The translations under genes were made by a program, and so were the position numbers. DNA of 13,792 bases from Pseudomonadota bacterium (lineage in GTDB: Bacteria; Pseudomonadota; Gammaproteobacteria; Xanthomonadales; Xanthomonadaceae), in assembly GCA_023425225.1 (NCBI GenBank), contig JAFADB010000179.1:1-13792 (forward strand). The letters are read 5' to 3'. The stretch's first letter is position 1. Each line of letters starts with the position of its first letter. This document shows positions 1 through 6,345 of the stretch, in pieces. Under the pieces are notes generated by a model. It saw only the letters and a list, made by a program, of their open reading frames with translations. It had not been told where the DNA came from and ran no database searches.

Positions 1-455
1 CGATGGGGTTCCACATGATGATGCAGCACGACCCGCCCTTGGTCGGCGCCATCATCGGGCCGTGGGATCACAGCCACCAGGCGCTGTCGGACACGGGCGA
101 ATGCGTGCTGGCCGTGCCGACGGTGGATCTGGCCGAGACGGTGGTGGACATCGGCAACTGCTCGGGCGATGCGCTGGACAAGTTCGCGCATTTCGGCCTG
201 ACGCCCGCACCCGCGCACACGGTGGATGCACCGCTGGTGCGCGAATGCTGGGCGAACCTGGAGTGCCGCGTCGTCGATGACGGTTGGGCACGCCGCTACA
301 ACCTGTGGGTGCTGGAGGTGCAGCGCATCTGGATCGACGCCGCGCGCAAGGAAACCCGGCTGATCCACCATCAGGGCGATGGCCGCTTCAGCGTTGATGG
401 CGACACGCTCGACCTGGGCGAGCGCATGACCAAGTGGCGCGACCTGATGGAATGA
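1..455 (+). CDS. Flavin reductase family protein, 5'-truncated by the window edge
   Basis: The open frame enters from the left edge (codon phase starts at base 3) and ends at the stop at 453-455, leaving about 150 visible residues. The protein resembles the FMN-binding split-barrel flavin reductase-like family. The visible part carries the typical block from HMMMQHDPPLVGAIIG through the stretch GECVLAVPTVDLAETVVDIG, the NCSG motif followed by DKFAHFGLTP, and the ANLECRVVD strand. Family members of this kind run to about 190-200 residues, so roughly 40 N-terminal residues probably lie upstream; the internal ATG at 3 is therefore not a credible start. Such proteins bind FMN and either reduce free flavin with NAD(P)H or serve as the reductase partner of a monooxygenase; which applies here is not visible. 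The gene converges on the HxlR gene with a 54-bp gap. The family call is fairly secure, the substrate unknown. Confidence 0.85.
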   Translation, partial: MGFHMMMQHDPPLVGAIIGPWDHSHQALSDTGECVLAVPTVDLAETVVDIGNCSGDALDKFAHFGLTPAPAHTVDAPLVRECWANLECRVVDDGWARRYNLWVLEVQRIWIDAARKETRLIHHQGDGRFSVDGDTLDLGERMTKWRDLME

Positions 456-509
456 TGCCGCGCATGCGCCGCTGCTTGACGGCGCGCTTCGTCAGGCCAC
501 AGCGCCAGC

Positions 510-872
510 TCATTCCTGCACGGCACGACGATCAAATGCGGCGCGGGCTTGTTCAAGGGCGGGCCGGTTTTCGCGCGCCCAACTTGCCAGGGCAGCCAGC
601 GGGCCTGTCAGGCTTCGTCCCAATGGGGTCAGGCAATACTCAACCTTCGGCGGGACGGTGGCATAGGCTTTGCGCGCCACCAGTCCATCGCGTTCGAGCC
701 CGCGCAGGGTGATGGTCAGCATCCGGTGCGAGATGCCGGGGATGCGGTGCTTCAAGGCATTGAAACGGTGGGTGCCTTCTGAGAGATGGCCACAGACCAT
801 GACCGTCCACTTGTCGCCAATGCGGGCAATCACCTCGGCCAGGCCGCGGCATTCGGCTTCCAGATTTTCCAT
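510..872 (-). CDS. HxlR-family winged-helix transcriptional regulator (YtfH-like)
   Basis: A 120-residue protein of normal HxlR length. The winged-helix core spans about residues 10-85: IGDKWTVMVCGHL, then FNALKHRIPGISHRMLT as the recognition region, then LERDGLVARKAY leading into the wing, and EYCLTPLGRSL. Cys8 sits just before the first core helix, the position of the redox/quinone-sensing cysteine in YodB and QsrR; Cys27 and Cys80 are also present. The ATG at 872 is chosen because a GAGGA ribosome-binding site precedes it by 6 nt and it matches the family N-terminus; the frame stays open to 950 but that extension has no such support. It is divergent from the QOR2-like gene at 991, the same arrangement as ytfH/ytfG in E. 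coli. It most likely represses that gene and responds to quinones or other electrophiles; that role is inferred. Confidence 0.9.
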   Translation of the reverse strand: MENLEAECRGLAEVIARIGDKWTVMVCGHLSEGTHRFNALKHRIPGISHRMLTITLRGLERDGLVARKAYATVPPKVEYCLTPLGRSLTGPLAALASWARENRPALEQARAAFDRRAVQE

Positions 873-990
873 GGCTATTCCTCGGGACGACAGGAGCCTG
901 GGTGTTCCTGAGGCATGAATTCGTGCGTTCTTGTTGCCCAAAAGGTACAAATATATCCTAAGGAACCATAAATAACCATGGAATGTGATG
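873..990. promoter_or_regulatory. Divergent promoter region between HxlR and QOR2-like genes
   Basis: This 118-bp gap contains a markedly AT-rich patch around 940-978 in otherwise GC-rich sequence. For the rightward gene a plausible sigma-70 promoter is TTGTTG (931-936), a 17-nt spacer and TATCCT (954-959), which would give a short leader before the start at 991. An imperfect dyad with GGTAC at 944-948 and GAACC at 963-967 is the only operator-like candidate I see. The leftward promoter is not clear. Confidence 0.4.
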
Positions 991-1854
991 ATGAAAATAG
1001 GTGTAAGTGGTGCCAGTGGTCAGCTCGGCAGCGCCGTAGTCCAGGCGCTGCTGGAAACGGTCGCAGCCGAAGATCTGGTGGCGATTTCGCGCACGCCCAA
1101 GACCGATCCAAGCTTCGCAGCTCGCCTGGGCGACTACGACCAACCCGAGACATTGGTGGCGGCCTATCAGGGCCTGGATCGCCTGCTGTTGATTCCCGGG
1201 CCTGATCTGCGCCCGGGGATTCGCGCGCGCCAGATGCTGGCCGCCATCGATGCCGCTGCACGGGCCCAGGTCGGTCACGTCTTCCTGTTGTCGGCAACGG
1301 GAACGCAGCGTGAGGAGGAGCCCGCCGTGGGCGCGGCGTACTGGCACAGCGAGCAGGCGCTGATCAAGAGCACGATCCCGGCGTGGACGATGCTGCGCAT
1401 AAGCTATTTTTCCGAGACCCTGATCGATGAGTTGCGGATGGCGTTGCCGGCAGGCGGGCTTGCCGCGCTTGCGGACAGCCGCGTCAGCTTCGTGTCGCGC
1501 GGTGACGTGGCCACAGCCGCGGCCGCCGCATTGATCAGCGAGGGCCACGAGGGCGCCATGTATCAACTGACCGGCCCTGAAGCCCTGCGCGGTGAGGCGG
1601 TCTGCAGCCTGGTCGCGCAGCACATCCAGCGCCCCTTCGCCTTGAACGTGATGCCTGCCGAGGTGCTGCGAGCCGGGCTGCTCAAAACGGGTCTGCCTGA
1701 GGGGGTTGCCGATGCCGTGGTATCGATGAAGGCGCGGCAGGCGCGCGGCGCTTACGACATCGTTAGCGGTGACATCGCGCGTTTGAGCGGGCGCACGCCG
1801 TGTTCCCTAGCCGAGATTCTGGCCAGAACCGCCGGAGAACTGGGGCAGGCGTAG
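991..1854 (+). CDS. NAD(P)-dependent oxidoreductase, QOR2/YtfG-like (NmrA-type atypical SDR)
   Basis: A 287-residue atypical short-chain dehydrogenase resembling E. coli QorB/YtfG, the type-2 NAD(P)H:quinone oxidoreductase. The N-terminal Rossmann motif MKIGVSGASGQLGSAVV carries GxxGxxG at residues 7, 10 and 13. Other QOR2-like features are the GLDRLLLIPG strand, the VGHVFLLSATG strand, the HSEQALIKS helix replacing the usual active-site Tyr/Lys region, LRISYFSETL, and the C-terminal blocks SEGHEGAMYQLTG and LKTGLPEGVADAV. Length is normal. Three in-frame starts lie together: GTG 985, ATG 988 and ATG 991. The last has the best spacing (7 nt) from a weak GGAA at 980-983 and matches the family N-terminus. 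The expected role is cytosolic reduction of quinones or related electrophiles. With the divergent HxlR regulator it forms a self-contained quinone-response module. The exact substrate is inferred from family only. Confidence 0.9.
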   Translation: MKIGVSGASGQLGSAVVQALLETVAAEDLVAISRTPKTDPSFAARLGDYDQPETLVAAYQGLDRLLLIPGPDLRPGIRARQMLAAIDAAARAQVGHVFLLSATGTQREEEPAVGAAYWHSEQALIKSTIPAWTMLRISYFSETLIDELRMALPAGGLAALADSRVSFVSRGDVATAAAAALISEGHEGAMYQLTGPEALRGEAVCSLVAQHIQRPFALNVMPAEVLRAGLLKTGLPEGVADAVVSMKARQARGAYDIVSGDIARLSGRTPCSLAEILARTAGELGQA

Positions 1855-1954
1855 TCTCCCCATGCTGGGCGCCTTCATCGTGCCAGATCGAGAAGGTGCA
1901 AGAGCACAGAATCTGGGCCCGGCGCGGCAGTCGTTCATTGATCAGCGATAGATA

Positions 1955-2860
1955 TCACCACTGGCTCGACGCCTGGGCCACCACCTCGCTGCTCCAGTCG
2001 ACGAAGGCCCGCACCGCCGGGGCAAGGTGTCGGCTGTGTGGGTACAGCAGGGAAATCGGCTCCGGCTCGGTGTGCACCGCCTCCAGCACGCGAACAAGCC
2101 GACCCGCGGCCAAGTGCTCGCGCACCATATAGCTGGCCACGCGGATCAGCCCCAGCCCGGCGATGCCGGCTTCCACGTAGGCGTCGGTGTCGTCGACACG
2201 CACGCTCTCTTGCATGGCGACGGCAGCGGTCAGCGTGCGGTGCTGGAGTTGCCAATGGGCCAGGCGTCCGGCGTGGCCGCCGAGGTAGCCCACCGCGACG
2301 TGTTGTTGCAAGGCCTGCACGCTGGTGGGCATTCCATGCTGCGCAAGGTAGTCCGGCGCCGCGCAGACGACCCAGTGGAAACGGCCGATGCGCCGTGCCA
2401 CCAACCGAGAGCTGCGCAGCGCGCCGGTACGGATGACGCAGTCCAGGCCTTGCTGGATCACATCCACCGATGTATCGGACAGGTGCAACTCCAGCTCGAT
2501 ATGGGGATGGCGGCGCGTGAACGCAGGCAACGCTGAGATGAGGCAATGCCGGGCCAGCGACGATGTGGTGCCGATCTTGATCGTGCCGCGCAAGGCGCCA
2601 GTCCGCTGCGCGGCCTGGGCCTCGGCCTCCTGCAGTTCGCGCAGGATCGCCTTGCAGCGGTCGTAGAAGCGCAGGCCCGCATCGGTGGCGCTGACCGCGC
2701 GCGTGGTGCGGTTGAGCAACCGCGTGCCCAGGTGCGATTCCAGCTCCTTGATGTTGCGGGTGACGGTCGAAGGGAGCACGTCCAGGGTGTCGGCGGCCTG
2801 CTTGAAACTGCCGGCCTCGATCACGCGGACGAAGGTTTCCATCGCTTGCAGTCTGTCCAT
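1955..2860 (-). CDS. LysR-family transcriptional regulator (CrgA/DmlR-like)
   Basis: A 301-residue LysR-type regulator of full length. The N-terminal winged HTH (about residues 3-62) shows AGSFKQAADTLDVLPSTVTR followed by the dimerisation-helix lead-in LGTRLLNRTTR, as in the CrgA/DmlR subgroup. A periplasmic-binding-protein-like effector domain occupies about residues 90-295 (GTIKIGTTSSLARHCL, then VDVIQQGLDCVIRTGAL, then DAYVEAGIAGLGL). The ATG at 2860 is supported by GGAGAGG (complement of 2867-2873) with a 6-nt spacer. It is divergent from the NmrA-like gene, separated by 268 bp containing dyads with LysR spacing. By analogy with other divergent LysR pairs it probably controls that enzyme gene and itself. 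The effector is unknown. Its 3' end faces the QOR2-like gene across a 100-bp gap in which I see no convincing terminator. Confidence 0.93.
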   Translation of the reverse strand: MDRLQAMETFVRVIEAGSFKQAADTLDVLPSTVTRNIKELESHLGTRLLNRTTRAVSATDAGLRFYDRCKAILRELQEAEAQAAQRTGALRGTIKIGTTSSLARHCLISALPAFTRRHPHIELELHLSDTSVDVIQQGLDCVIRTGALRSSRLVARRIGRFHWVVCAAPDYLAQHGMPTSVQALQQHVAVGYLGGHAGRLAHWQLQHRTLTAAVAMQESVRVDDTDAYVEAGIAGLGLIRVASYMVREHLAAGRLVRVLEAVHTEPEPISLLYPHSRHLAPAVRAFVDWSSEVVAQASSQW

Positions 2861-3128
2861 GGCGGGCCTCTCCAGAGGAGGAAGGAATGCGCGGAGGCGG
2901 AAGTGCCGGTGGCACCTGCCGCATCAGGCTCAATGTGCCGAACTATTGGATTTATTCAAATTATGAAAGGTGTGCTGTGCGCTTTTTCGTCCGCTTTCTG
3001 GCAGCTACGATGCGGCAGCGCTGACAAGTTAAAAGTCATTTTTATGGTGATGGATGGGCATGAAGCTGTTGTGGCTCATCCCGGAGGGCCAGCGCGAAAT
3101 CTATCTCATTATTTGAAGGAAGAAAATT
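2861..3128. promoter_or_regulatory. Divergent control region with LysR-type dyads (LysR / NmrA-like)
   Basis: This 268-bp gap has no credible gene. It contains a perfect dyad TTCAAATTATGAA at 2955-2967 (arms TTCA/TGAA, T-N11-A spacing) typical of LysR boxes. A related sequence on the opposite strand at 3105-3117 matches it at 11 of 13 positions and overlaps the ribosome-binding site of the right-hand gene. A plausible rightward promoter is CTGACA (3021-3026), a 16-nt spacer and TATGGT (3043-3048), giving a leader of roughly 75 nt. AAGGAAG at 3116-3122 is a strong ribosome-binding site 6 nt before the ATG at 3129. The half nearer LysR is GC-rich and has a small GTGCC/GGCAC hairpin at 2903-2915 of uncertain meaning. 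Confidence 0.5.
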
Positions 3129-4064
3129 ATGGTCATGTCTGGAAAGCCATCCGATCGTCGCGACCTGCTGGTCCTGGGGGCTGGTCAACTGGGCCTGGCG
3201 GTGCTGCGGGCGCTCGCCCCGCGCGCCGCCGCGCGCGGCCAATCGGTCACGGTCGTCGTTTCGCCGCAGACCGTCTCCAGCACCCGGCCCGGCGATAGCG
3301 AAACGCTCGCGGTTCTCAAGGCCCTGGGCGTGGAGGTGATCGGCTTCGACCTGGCCGGCGATGTCGCTGCGTTGCAAGCCCTGTTCGAGCGCTATCGCAC
3401 GGTGATCAATTGCACCGGCTTCGTGGCCGGCCCCGGGACCCAGTTGAAGATCACTCGCGCCGCATTGGATGCCCGGGTCGAGCGCTACTTCCCGTGGCAG
3501 TTCGGGGTCGACTATGACGTGGTCGGGCAGGGCAGCGGGCAGCCGGTGTTCGACGAGCAATACCAGGTGCGCCAACTGCTGCGCGCCCAGCAGTCCACCG
3601 AGTGGGTGATCGTCTCCACCGGCATGTTCACCAGCTTCCTGTTCGAGCCGGCGTTCGAGGTGGTGAGCCTGCAGGCCAGAACCCTGCATGGCCTGGGCAC
3701 GTGGGACACCAGGGTCACGGTGACCACGCCGGAGGACATCGGCCGCCTCACCACCGAGATCCTGCTGGCCGAGCCACGCATCGCCAACGCGGTGGTGTAC
3801 GTGGCCGGCGACACGCTTTCCTACGGCGAGTTGGCGGCCGTGGTCGAGCGCGTCACCGGGCAGAGGTTCGAGAAAACGCTATGGACGCTGGCCAAGTTGC
3901 GCGCCGATCTGGCGCAGGCCCCTGGCGATGTCATGACCCGCTACCGGGCGGCCTTCGCCCTCGGAGACGGCATGTGGTGGGACAAGGCCAACACGTTCAA
4001 TGCCCAGCAGGGGATTGAAACGGTCGACGTCGCGCACTACCTGGCGCAGCGGTTGAAGGCGTGA
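3129..4064 (+). CDS. NmrA / isoflavone-reductase-like NAD(P)-dependent oxidoreductase (aromatic alcohol reductase family)
   Basis: A 311-residue Rossmann-fold protein of the NmrA/PCBER-like atypical SDR group. The dinucleotide motif is LLVLGAGQLGLAVL (G17, G19, G22), followed by a basic/polar loop after TVVVS that suits NADP(H). RYFPWQFGVDYD (119-130) matches the FPSEFG block of plant phenylcoumaran and isoflavone reductases, and STEWVIVSTGMFTSFLFEP is characteristic of the bacterial and fungal aromatic alcohol reductase branch. The segment that carries the catalytic lysine in plant PCBER reads DEQYQVRQ here, with glutamines instead. The ATG at 3129 has a strong AAGGAAG site 6 nt upstream. 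It is divergent from LysR (1955-2860) and ends 64 bp before the convergent AraC gene. It could reduce an aromatic or enone-type substrate, or act as a redox sensor as NmrA itself does; neither can be settled from sequence. Confidence 0.85.
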   Translation: MVMSGKPSDRRDLLVLGAGQLGLAVLRALAPRAAARGQSVTVVVSPQTVSSTRPGDSETLAVLKALGVEVIGFDLAGDVAALQALFERYRTVINCTGFVAGPGTQLKITRAALDARVERYFPWQFGVDYDVVGQGSGQPVFDEQYQVRQLLRAQQSTEWVIVSTGMFTSFLFEPAFEVVSLQARTLHGLGTWDTRVTVTTPEDIGRLTTEILLAEPRIANAVVYVAGDTLSYGELAAVVERVTGQRFEKTLWTLAKLRADLAQAPGDVMTRYRAAFALGDGMWWDKANTFNAQQGIETVDVAHYLAQRLKA

Positions 4065-4128
4065 TCCCTGACCGGGTCGTCCACTCTGGGGCGAGCCTCA
4101 CGCGGGCACGCCAGCACGATGCGAGGGC

Positions 4129-5070
4129 TTACATCGCATGGGCAGGCGCGCCAGCCCCGGCCCGGCTTGCCGCCTCGGCGCGCGCATAGCGCGCAGGCGG
4201 CATCCCCACCTGCCGTGCAAAGGCCACGCTGAAGGCGCTGGCCGAGCCATAGCCCACGCGTTGCGCCACCTGTTCGAGGCCGAGATCCGGCTGGCGCAGC
4301 AGTTGCTTGGCCAGCGCCATGCGCCAGGTCAGCAGGTATTCCATTGGCGGCAGGCCGACGCTGCGGCTGAACCGCGCGAAGAAGGCCGAGCGTGACAGCG
4401 CCGCCTCCTGCGCCAGCATCGCCATGGTCCAGGCCCGATCCGGGTGTGCATGCATCGCGCGCAACGCCGCGGCCAGGCGTTCGTCGGCCAGGCCGCGGGC
4501 CAGACCTGGGGCCGTGGTGGTGGCCGATGCCGAGCGCATGGCCTCGATCAGCAGCACCTCCAGCAACCGTTCCAGCACCAGTTCGTGCGCGGCCCGCTGC
4601 GCGCGCGCTTCCTCGTCGATCAGCTGCATCAGCGTGGCCAGCCGGGGCTGGTCGCGGACGATGACCCGATCGGGCAGCAGCGAGACCAGCAGGGCCGAAT
4701 CCGGGGCGCCGAAACGGCAATGGCCGATGCGCATGCGCAGCTCGGCCGAGCCGCCGCGCGGGCCGACATGGAAATGACCGGCGCCGAGTTGTTCCGGCAC
4801 GGTCTCGGGCAGCTCGGCCGGAGCATCGACGCTTTCGATCCGCAGTGCGCGCATCGCCGGGGCGAGCACGAAATCGCCGGCCCGCAGCTCCAACGGTGGC
4901 TCGGTGCCGAAGGCAATGCGGCAGGCGCCTTCGAGGATGGCGCAGTAGAACGGCTCGCCGGTGCCATCGCGTTGGATGCGCCAGGGTGCGGTGCACGTCA
5001 CCTGTTTGGAGAAGCGGGCGGCGGGTTGCAGCAGGGTGACGATCTCGGCCAGGGGATCGATGGCTGACAT
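4129..5070 (-). CDS. AraC-family transcriptional regulator with N-terminal cupin domain
   Basis: A 313-residue AraC regulator of the cupin-type ligand-binding group. Residues about 1-180 form the sensor domain: DPLAEIVTLLQPAARFSKQV, then EPFYCAILEGACRIAF, then LELRAGDFVLAPA. The C-terminal DNA-binding domain has two HTH motifs, around 214-236 (WTMAMLAQEAALSRSAFFARF) and 262-297 (LEQVAQRVGYGSASAFSVAF with VGMPPARYA). A small Ala/Gly-rich tail follows. I chose ATG 5070 because it fits the usual family N-terminus just ahead of DPLAEIV. The frame continues to a TTG at 5103, but that overlaps candidate operator repeats and has no ribosome-binding site; the 5070 start itself also has only a weak one. 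It is divergent from the SDR at 5166, a very common pairing, and probably activates it. Confidence 0.92.
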   Translation of the reverse strand: MSAIDPLAEIVTLLQPAARFSKQVTCTAPWRIQRDGTGEPFYCAILEGACRIAFGTEPPLELRAGDFVLAPAMRALRIESVDAPAELPETVPEQLGAGHFHVGPRGGSAELRMRIGHCRFGAPDSALLVSLLPDRVIVRDQPRLATLMQLIDEEARAQRAAHELVLERLLEVLLIEAMRSASATTTAPGLARGLADERLAAALRAMHAHPDRAWTMAMLAQEAALSRSAFFARFSRSVGLPPMEYLLTWRMALAKQLLRQPDLGLEQVAQRVGYGSASAFSVAFARQVGMPPARYARAEAASRAGAGAPAHAM

Positions 5071-5165
5071 CTGGACTGATTCAAATGAAATATCGACGTT
5101 CAATTGTAGTTAGTCTTGAACTGTGGACCTAGCATGGCGCCATTGCTGCTTGAACGGAGAAAACG
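5071..5165. promoter_or_regulatory. Divergent AraC/SDR control region with direct repeats
   Basis: This 95-bp gap holds two direct repeats, TTCAAATGAAA (5080-5090) and TTCAATTGTAG (5099-5109), identical at 8 of 11 positions and offset by 19 bp, about two helical turns. That is the geometry expected for an AraC-family dimer. If the -10 of the SDR is TAGCAT (5130-5135), the right-hand repeat abuts or overlaps the -35 position, as in class II activation. GGAGA at 5156-5160 is the ribosome-binding site for the SDR start at 5166. The promoter of the AraC gene itself is not clear. Confidence 0.45.
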
Positions 5166-5921
5166 ATGTCCACAGTCTTGATTACCGGTTGCTCGTCAGG
5201 CTTCGGCCTGGAAACCGCAAAACGCTTCCTCGATGCCGGCTGGGAGGTGATCGCGACGATGCGCGTGCCCCGGGAAGATCTGCTGCCGGCCTCGCCGCGC
5301 CTGCGCGTGCTGGCGCTGGACGTGACCGATGCGGCCAGCGTCGATCGCGCCGTCGAGGCGGCCGGGCCTATCGACGTGCTGGTCAACAACGCCGGCTTTG
5401 GCGCGGTGGCGCCGGTGGAACTGACCGCGCCGGAGACGGCGCAGGCGCTGTTCCAGACCAACGTGCTCGGCACGCTGGCCATGGTGCGTGCCGTCGCCCC
5501 GCAGATGCGTCGCAGCCGCGCTGGCGTCATCGTCAACGTCAGCTCCACGGTAACGGTCAAGACCTTGCCTCTGGTCGGGGTGTACAGCGCCAGCAAGGCG
5601 GCGGTGAACGCCTTGACCGCTTCGCTGGCGCTGGAGATGCAGCCTTTCGGCGTGCGCGCGCACCTGGTGCTGCCGGGGCGCGCCCCGCAAACCCGCTTTG
5701 GCGACAATGCCATGCCGCATCTGCGCGGCATGGACGACCCGGACTACGCGCCGTTGCTGCAGGGCTTCGTGCAGAGCGTGCTGGAGGACCAGGGCCCGGT
5801 CACCCACGCGGCCGATGTCGCCCAGGCTGTGTGGCGCGCGGCCACCGACCCGGCCGCGCCGCTGCGCATCGCCGCCGGTGCCGATGCCGAACTTTGGATG
5901 GCCGAGGCGGGGTTGGCGTGA
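5166..5921 (+). CDS. Classical short-chain dehydrogenase/reductase (SDR)
   Basis: A 251-residue classical SDR with every core motif present: TGCSSGFG at 7-14 for cofactor binding, DV at 52-53, NNAG at 74-77, a serine pair NVSS (126/127), and the catalytic YSASK with Tyr140 and Lys144. The sequence TGCSSGFGLETAKRFLDAGW and the arginine in TMRVPRE suggest NADP(H) preference and the subgroup of AraC-linked bacterial SDRs. The ATG at 5166 is preceded by GGAGA with a 5-nt spacer. The gene is divergent from AraC (4129-5070), which probably activates it. Its stop lies 13 bp before the 3' end of a decayed hydrolase gene on the other strand. It would catalyse reversible oxidation of an alcohol or reduction of a ketone or aldehyde in the cytosol; the substrate cannot be deduced. 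Confidence 0.93.
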   Translation: MSTVLITGCSSGFGLETAKRFLDAGWEVIATMRVPREDLLPASPRLRVLALDVTDAASVDRAVEAAGPIDVLVNNAGFGAVAPVELTAPETAQALFQTNVLGTLAMVRAVAPQMRRSRAGVIVNVSSTVTVKTLPLVGVYSASKAAVNALTASLALEMQPFGVRAHLVLPGRAPQTRFGDNAMPHLRGMDDPDYAPLLQGFVQSVLEDQGPVTHAADVAQAVWRAATDPAAPLRIAAGADAELWMAEAGLA

Positions 5922-5934
5922 GGGCGGCGTGTGC

Positions 5935-6140
5935 TTACGCTGCGCCCACGTTCCGATCCAAAAACGCCCGGATGACTGCGCCAATCTCGGCGCCGTGGGT
6001 TTCCAACGCCAGATGGCAGGTGTCGTAGAAGCGCACGTCGGCATGGGGGATGTCGCGCTTCCAGGCCTTAGCCCCGGCGGGCAGGAAGAAGGGGTCGTTG
6101 CGGCCCCAGACGGCCAGCAGCGGCGGCTGGTACTGTGCGG
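5935..6140 (-). pseudogene. C-terminal remnant of an alpha/beta hydrolase
   Basis: About 65 residues at the end of this frame read as the C-terminus of a haloalkane-dehalogenase-like or epoxide-hydrolase-like alpha/beta hydrolase: QPPLLAVWGRNDPFFLPAGA, then KRDIPHADVRFYDTCHLALE, then IGAVIRAFLDR. This includes the strand bearing the acidic residue and the HLALETH block, which normally carries the catalytic histidine; the preceding residue, usually Gly, is Cys here. Upstream of QPPLL the frame, open to an ATG at 6237, no longer resembles the family. The nucleophile elbow and oxyanion loop, which should occupy some 200 residues, are absent from the next 200 bp. The body of the gene has therefore been deleted or replaced, and the remnant is unlikely to be functional. 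The 5' boundary given is approximate. Confidence 0.7.
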
Positions 6141-6345
6141 CAACCGCATGAAGGTCGCCGCGTTCCGTTCGCGGCAGAAGGGCGCCTGATTCCCGCATTT
6201 CGTCGCAAGCCGGGCCCATCGCGCCCGGCGCGTGCATGACCCAAGCTATCCATGGCGTGGATAGCTCTTATCGATCGTGGCTGTCTGGTTGGATGGCAGG
6301 GCGCTGCCTAGCATGGCGTTTTCCCTTTCCAAGAGTCCACACACC
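6141..6345. promoter_or_regulatory. Control region upstream of the MBL-LysR operon, with a 23-bp palindrome
   Basis: A perfect inverted repeat lies at 6244-6266: arms AGCTATCCA and TGGATAGCT around TGGCG. It contains T6249 and A6261 in T-N11-A spacing, as in LysR boxes. A likely -10 element is TAGCAT (6309-6314); the palindrome would then be centred about 65 bp upstream of the start site, the usual place for LysR activation. A separate GC-rich hairpin (7-bp arms 6209-6215 and 6223-6229, loop 6216-6222, no T-tract) could be a weak end signal for the preceding SDR transcript. No gene is supported in this stretch beyond the decayed hydrolase frame. Confidence 0.5.

Noticed and set aside
873..950. 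N-terminal extension of the HxlR gene to 950
   Set aside because: It has no ribosome-binding site, runs into the AT-rich promoter patch, and adds residues absent from the family.
2903..2915. GTGCC/GGCAC inverted repeat as an operator
   Set aside because: It is short, GC-rich and in a GC-rich leader, so it is easily explained by chance.
1935..2933. Long minus-strand frame (332 codons) overlapping the LysR gene
   Set aside because: It is a shifted-frame shadow of the LysR at 1955-2860, with Arg/Pro/Ala/His-rich composition and no recognisable domain.
4037..4996. Long minus-strand frame (319 codons) over the AraC gene
   Set aside because: It is a GC-driven shadow of AraC; the AraC frame has clear domains, this one has low-complexity Arg/Ala/Gly sequence.
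5071..5103. TTG start of the AraC gene at 5103
   Set aside because: It lacks a ribosome-binding site and overlaps the direct repeats proposed as an operator; ATG 5070 matches the family N-terminus.
5196..6149. Long minus-strand frame (317 codons) opposite the SDR
   Set aside because: It is antisense to a clear SDR and its product is rich in Arg, His, Gln and Gly with no family resemblance.
6277..6345. Upstream starts of the MBL gene (6277, 6313)
   Set aside because: They would place extra residues before a clean signal peptide and lie in the presumed promoter.
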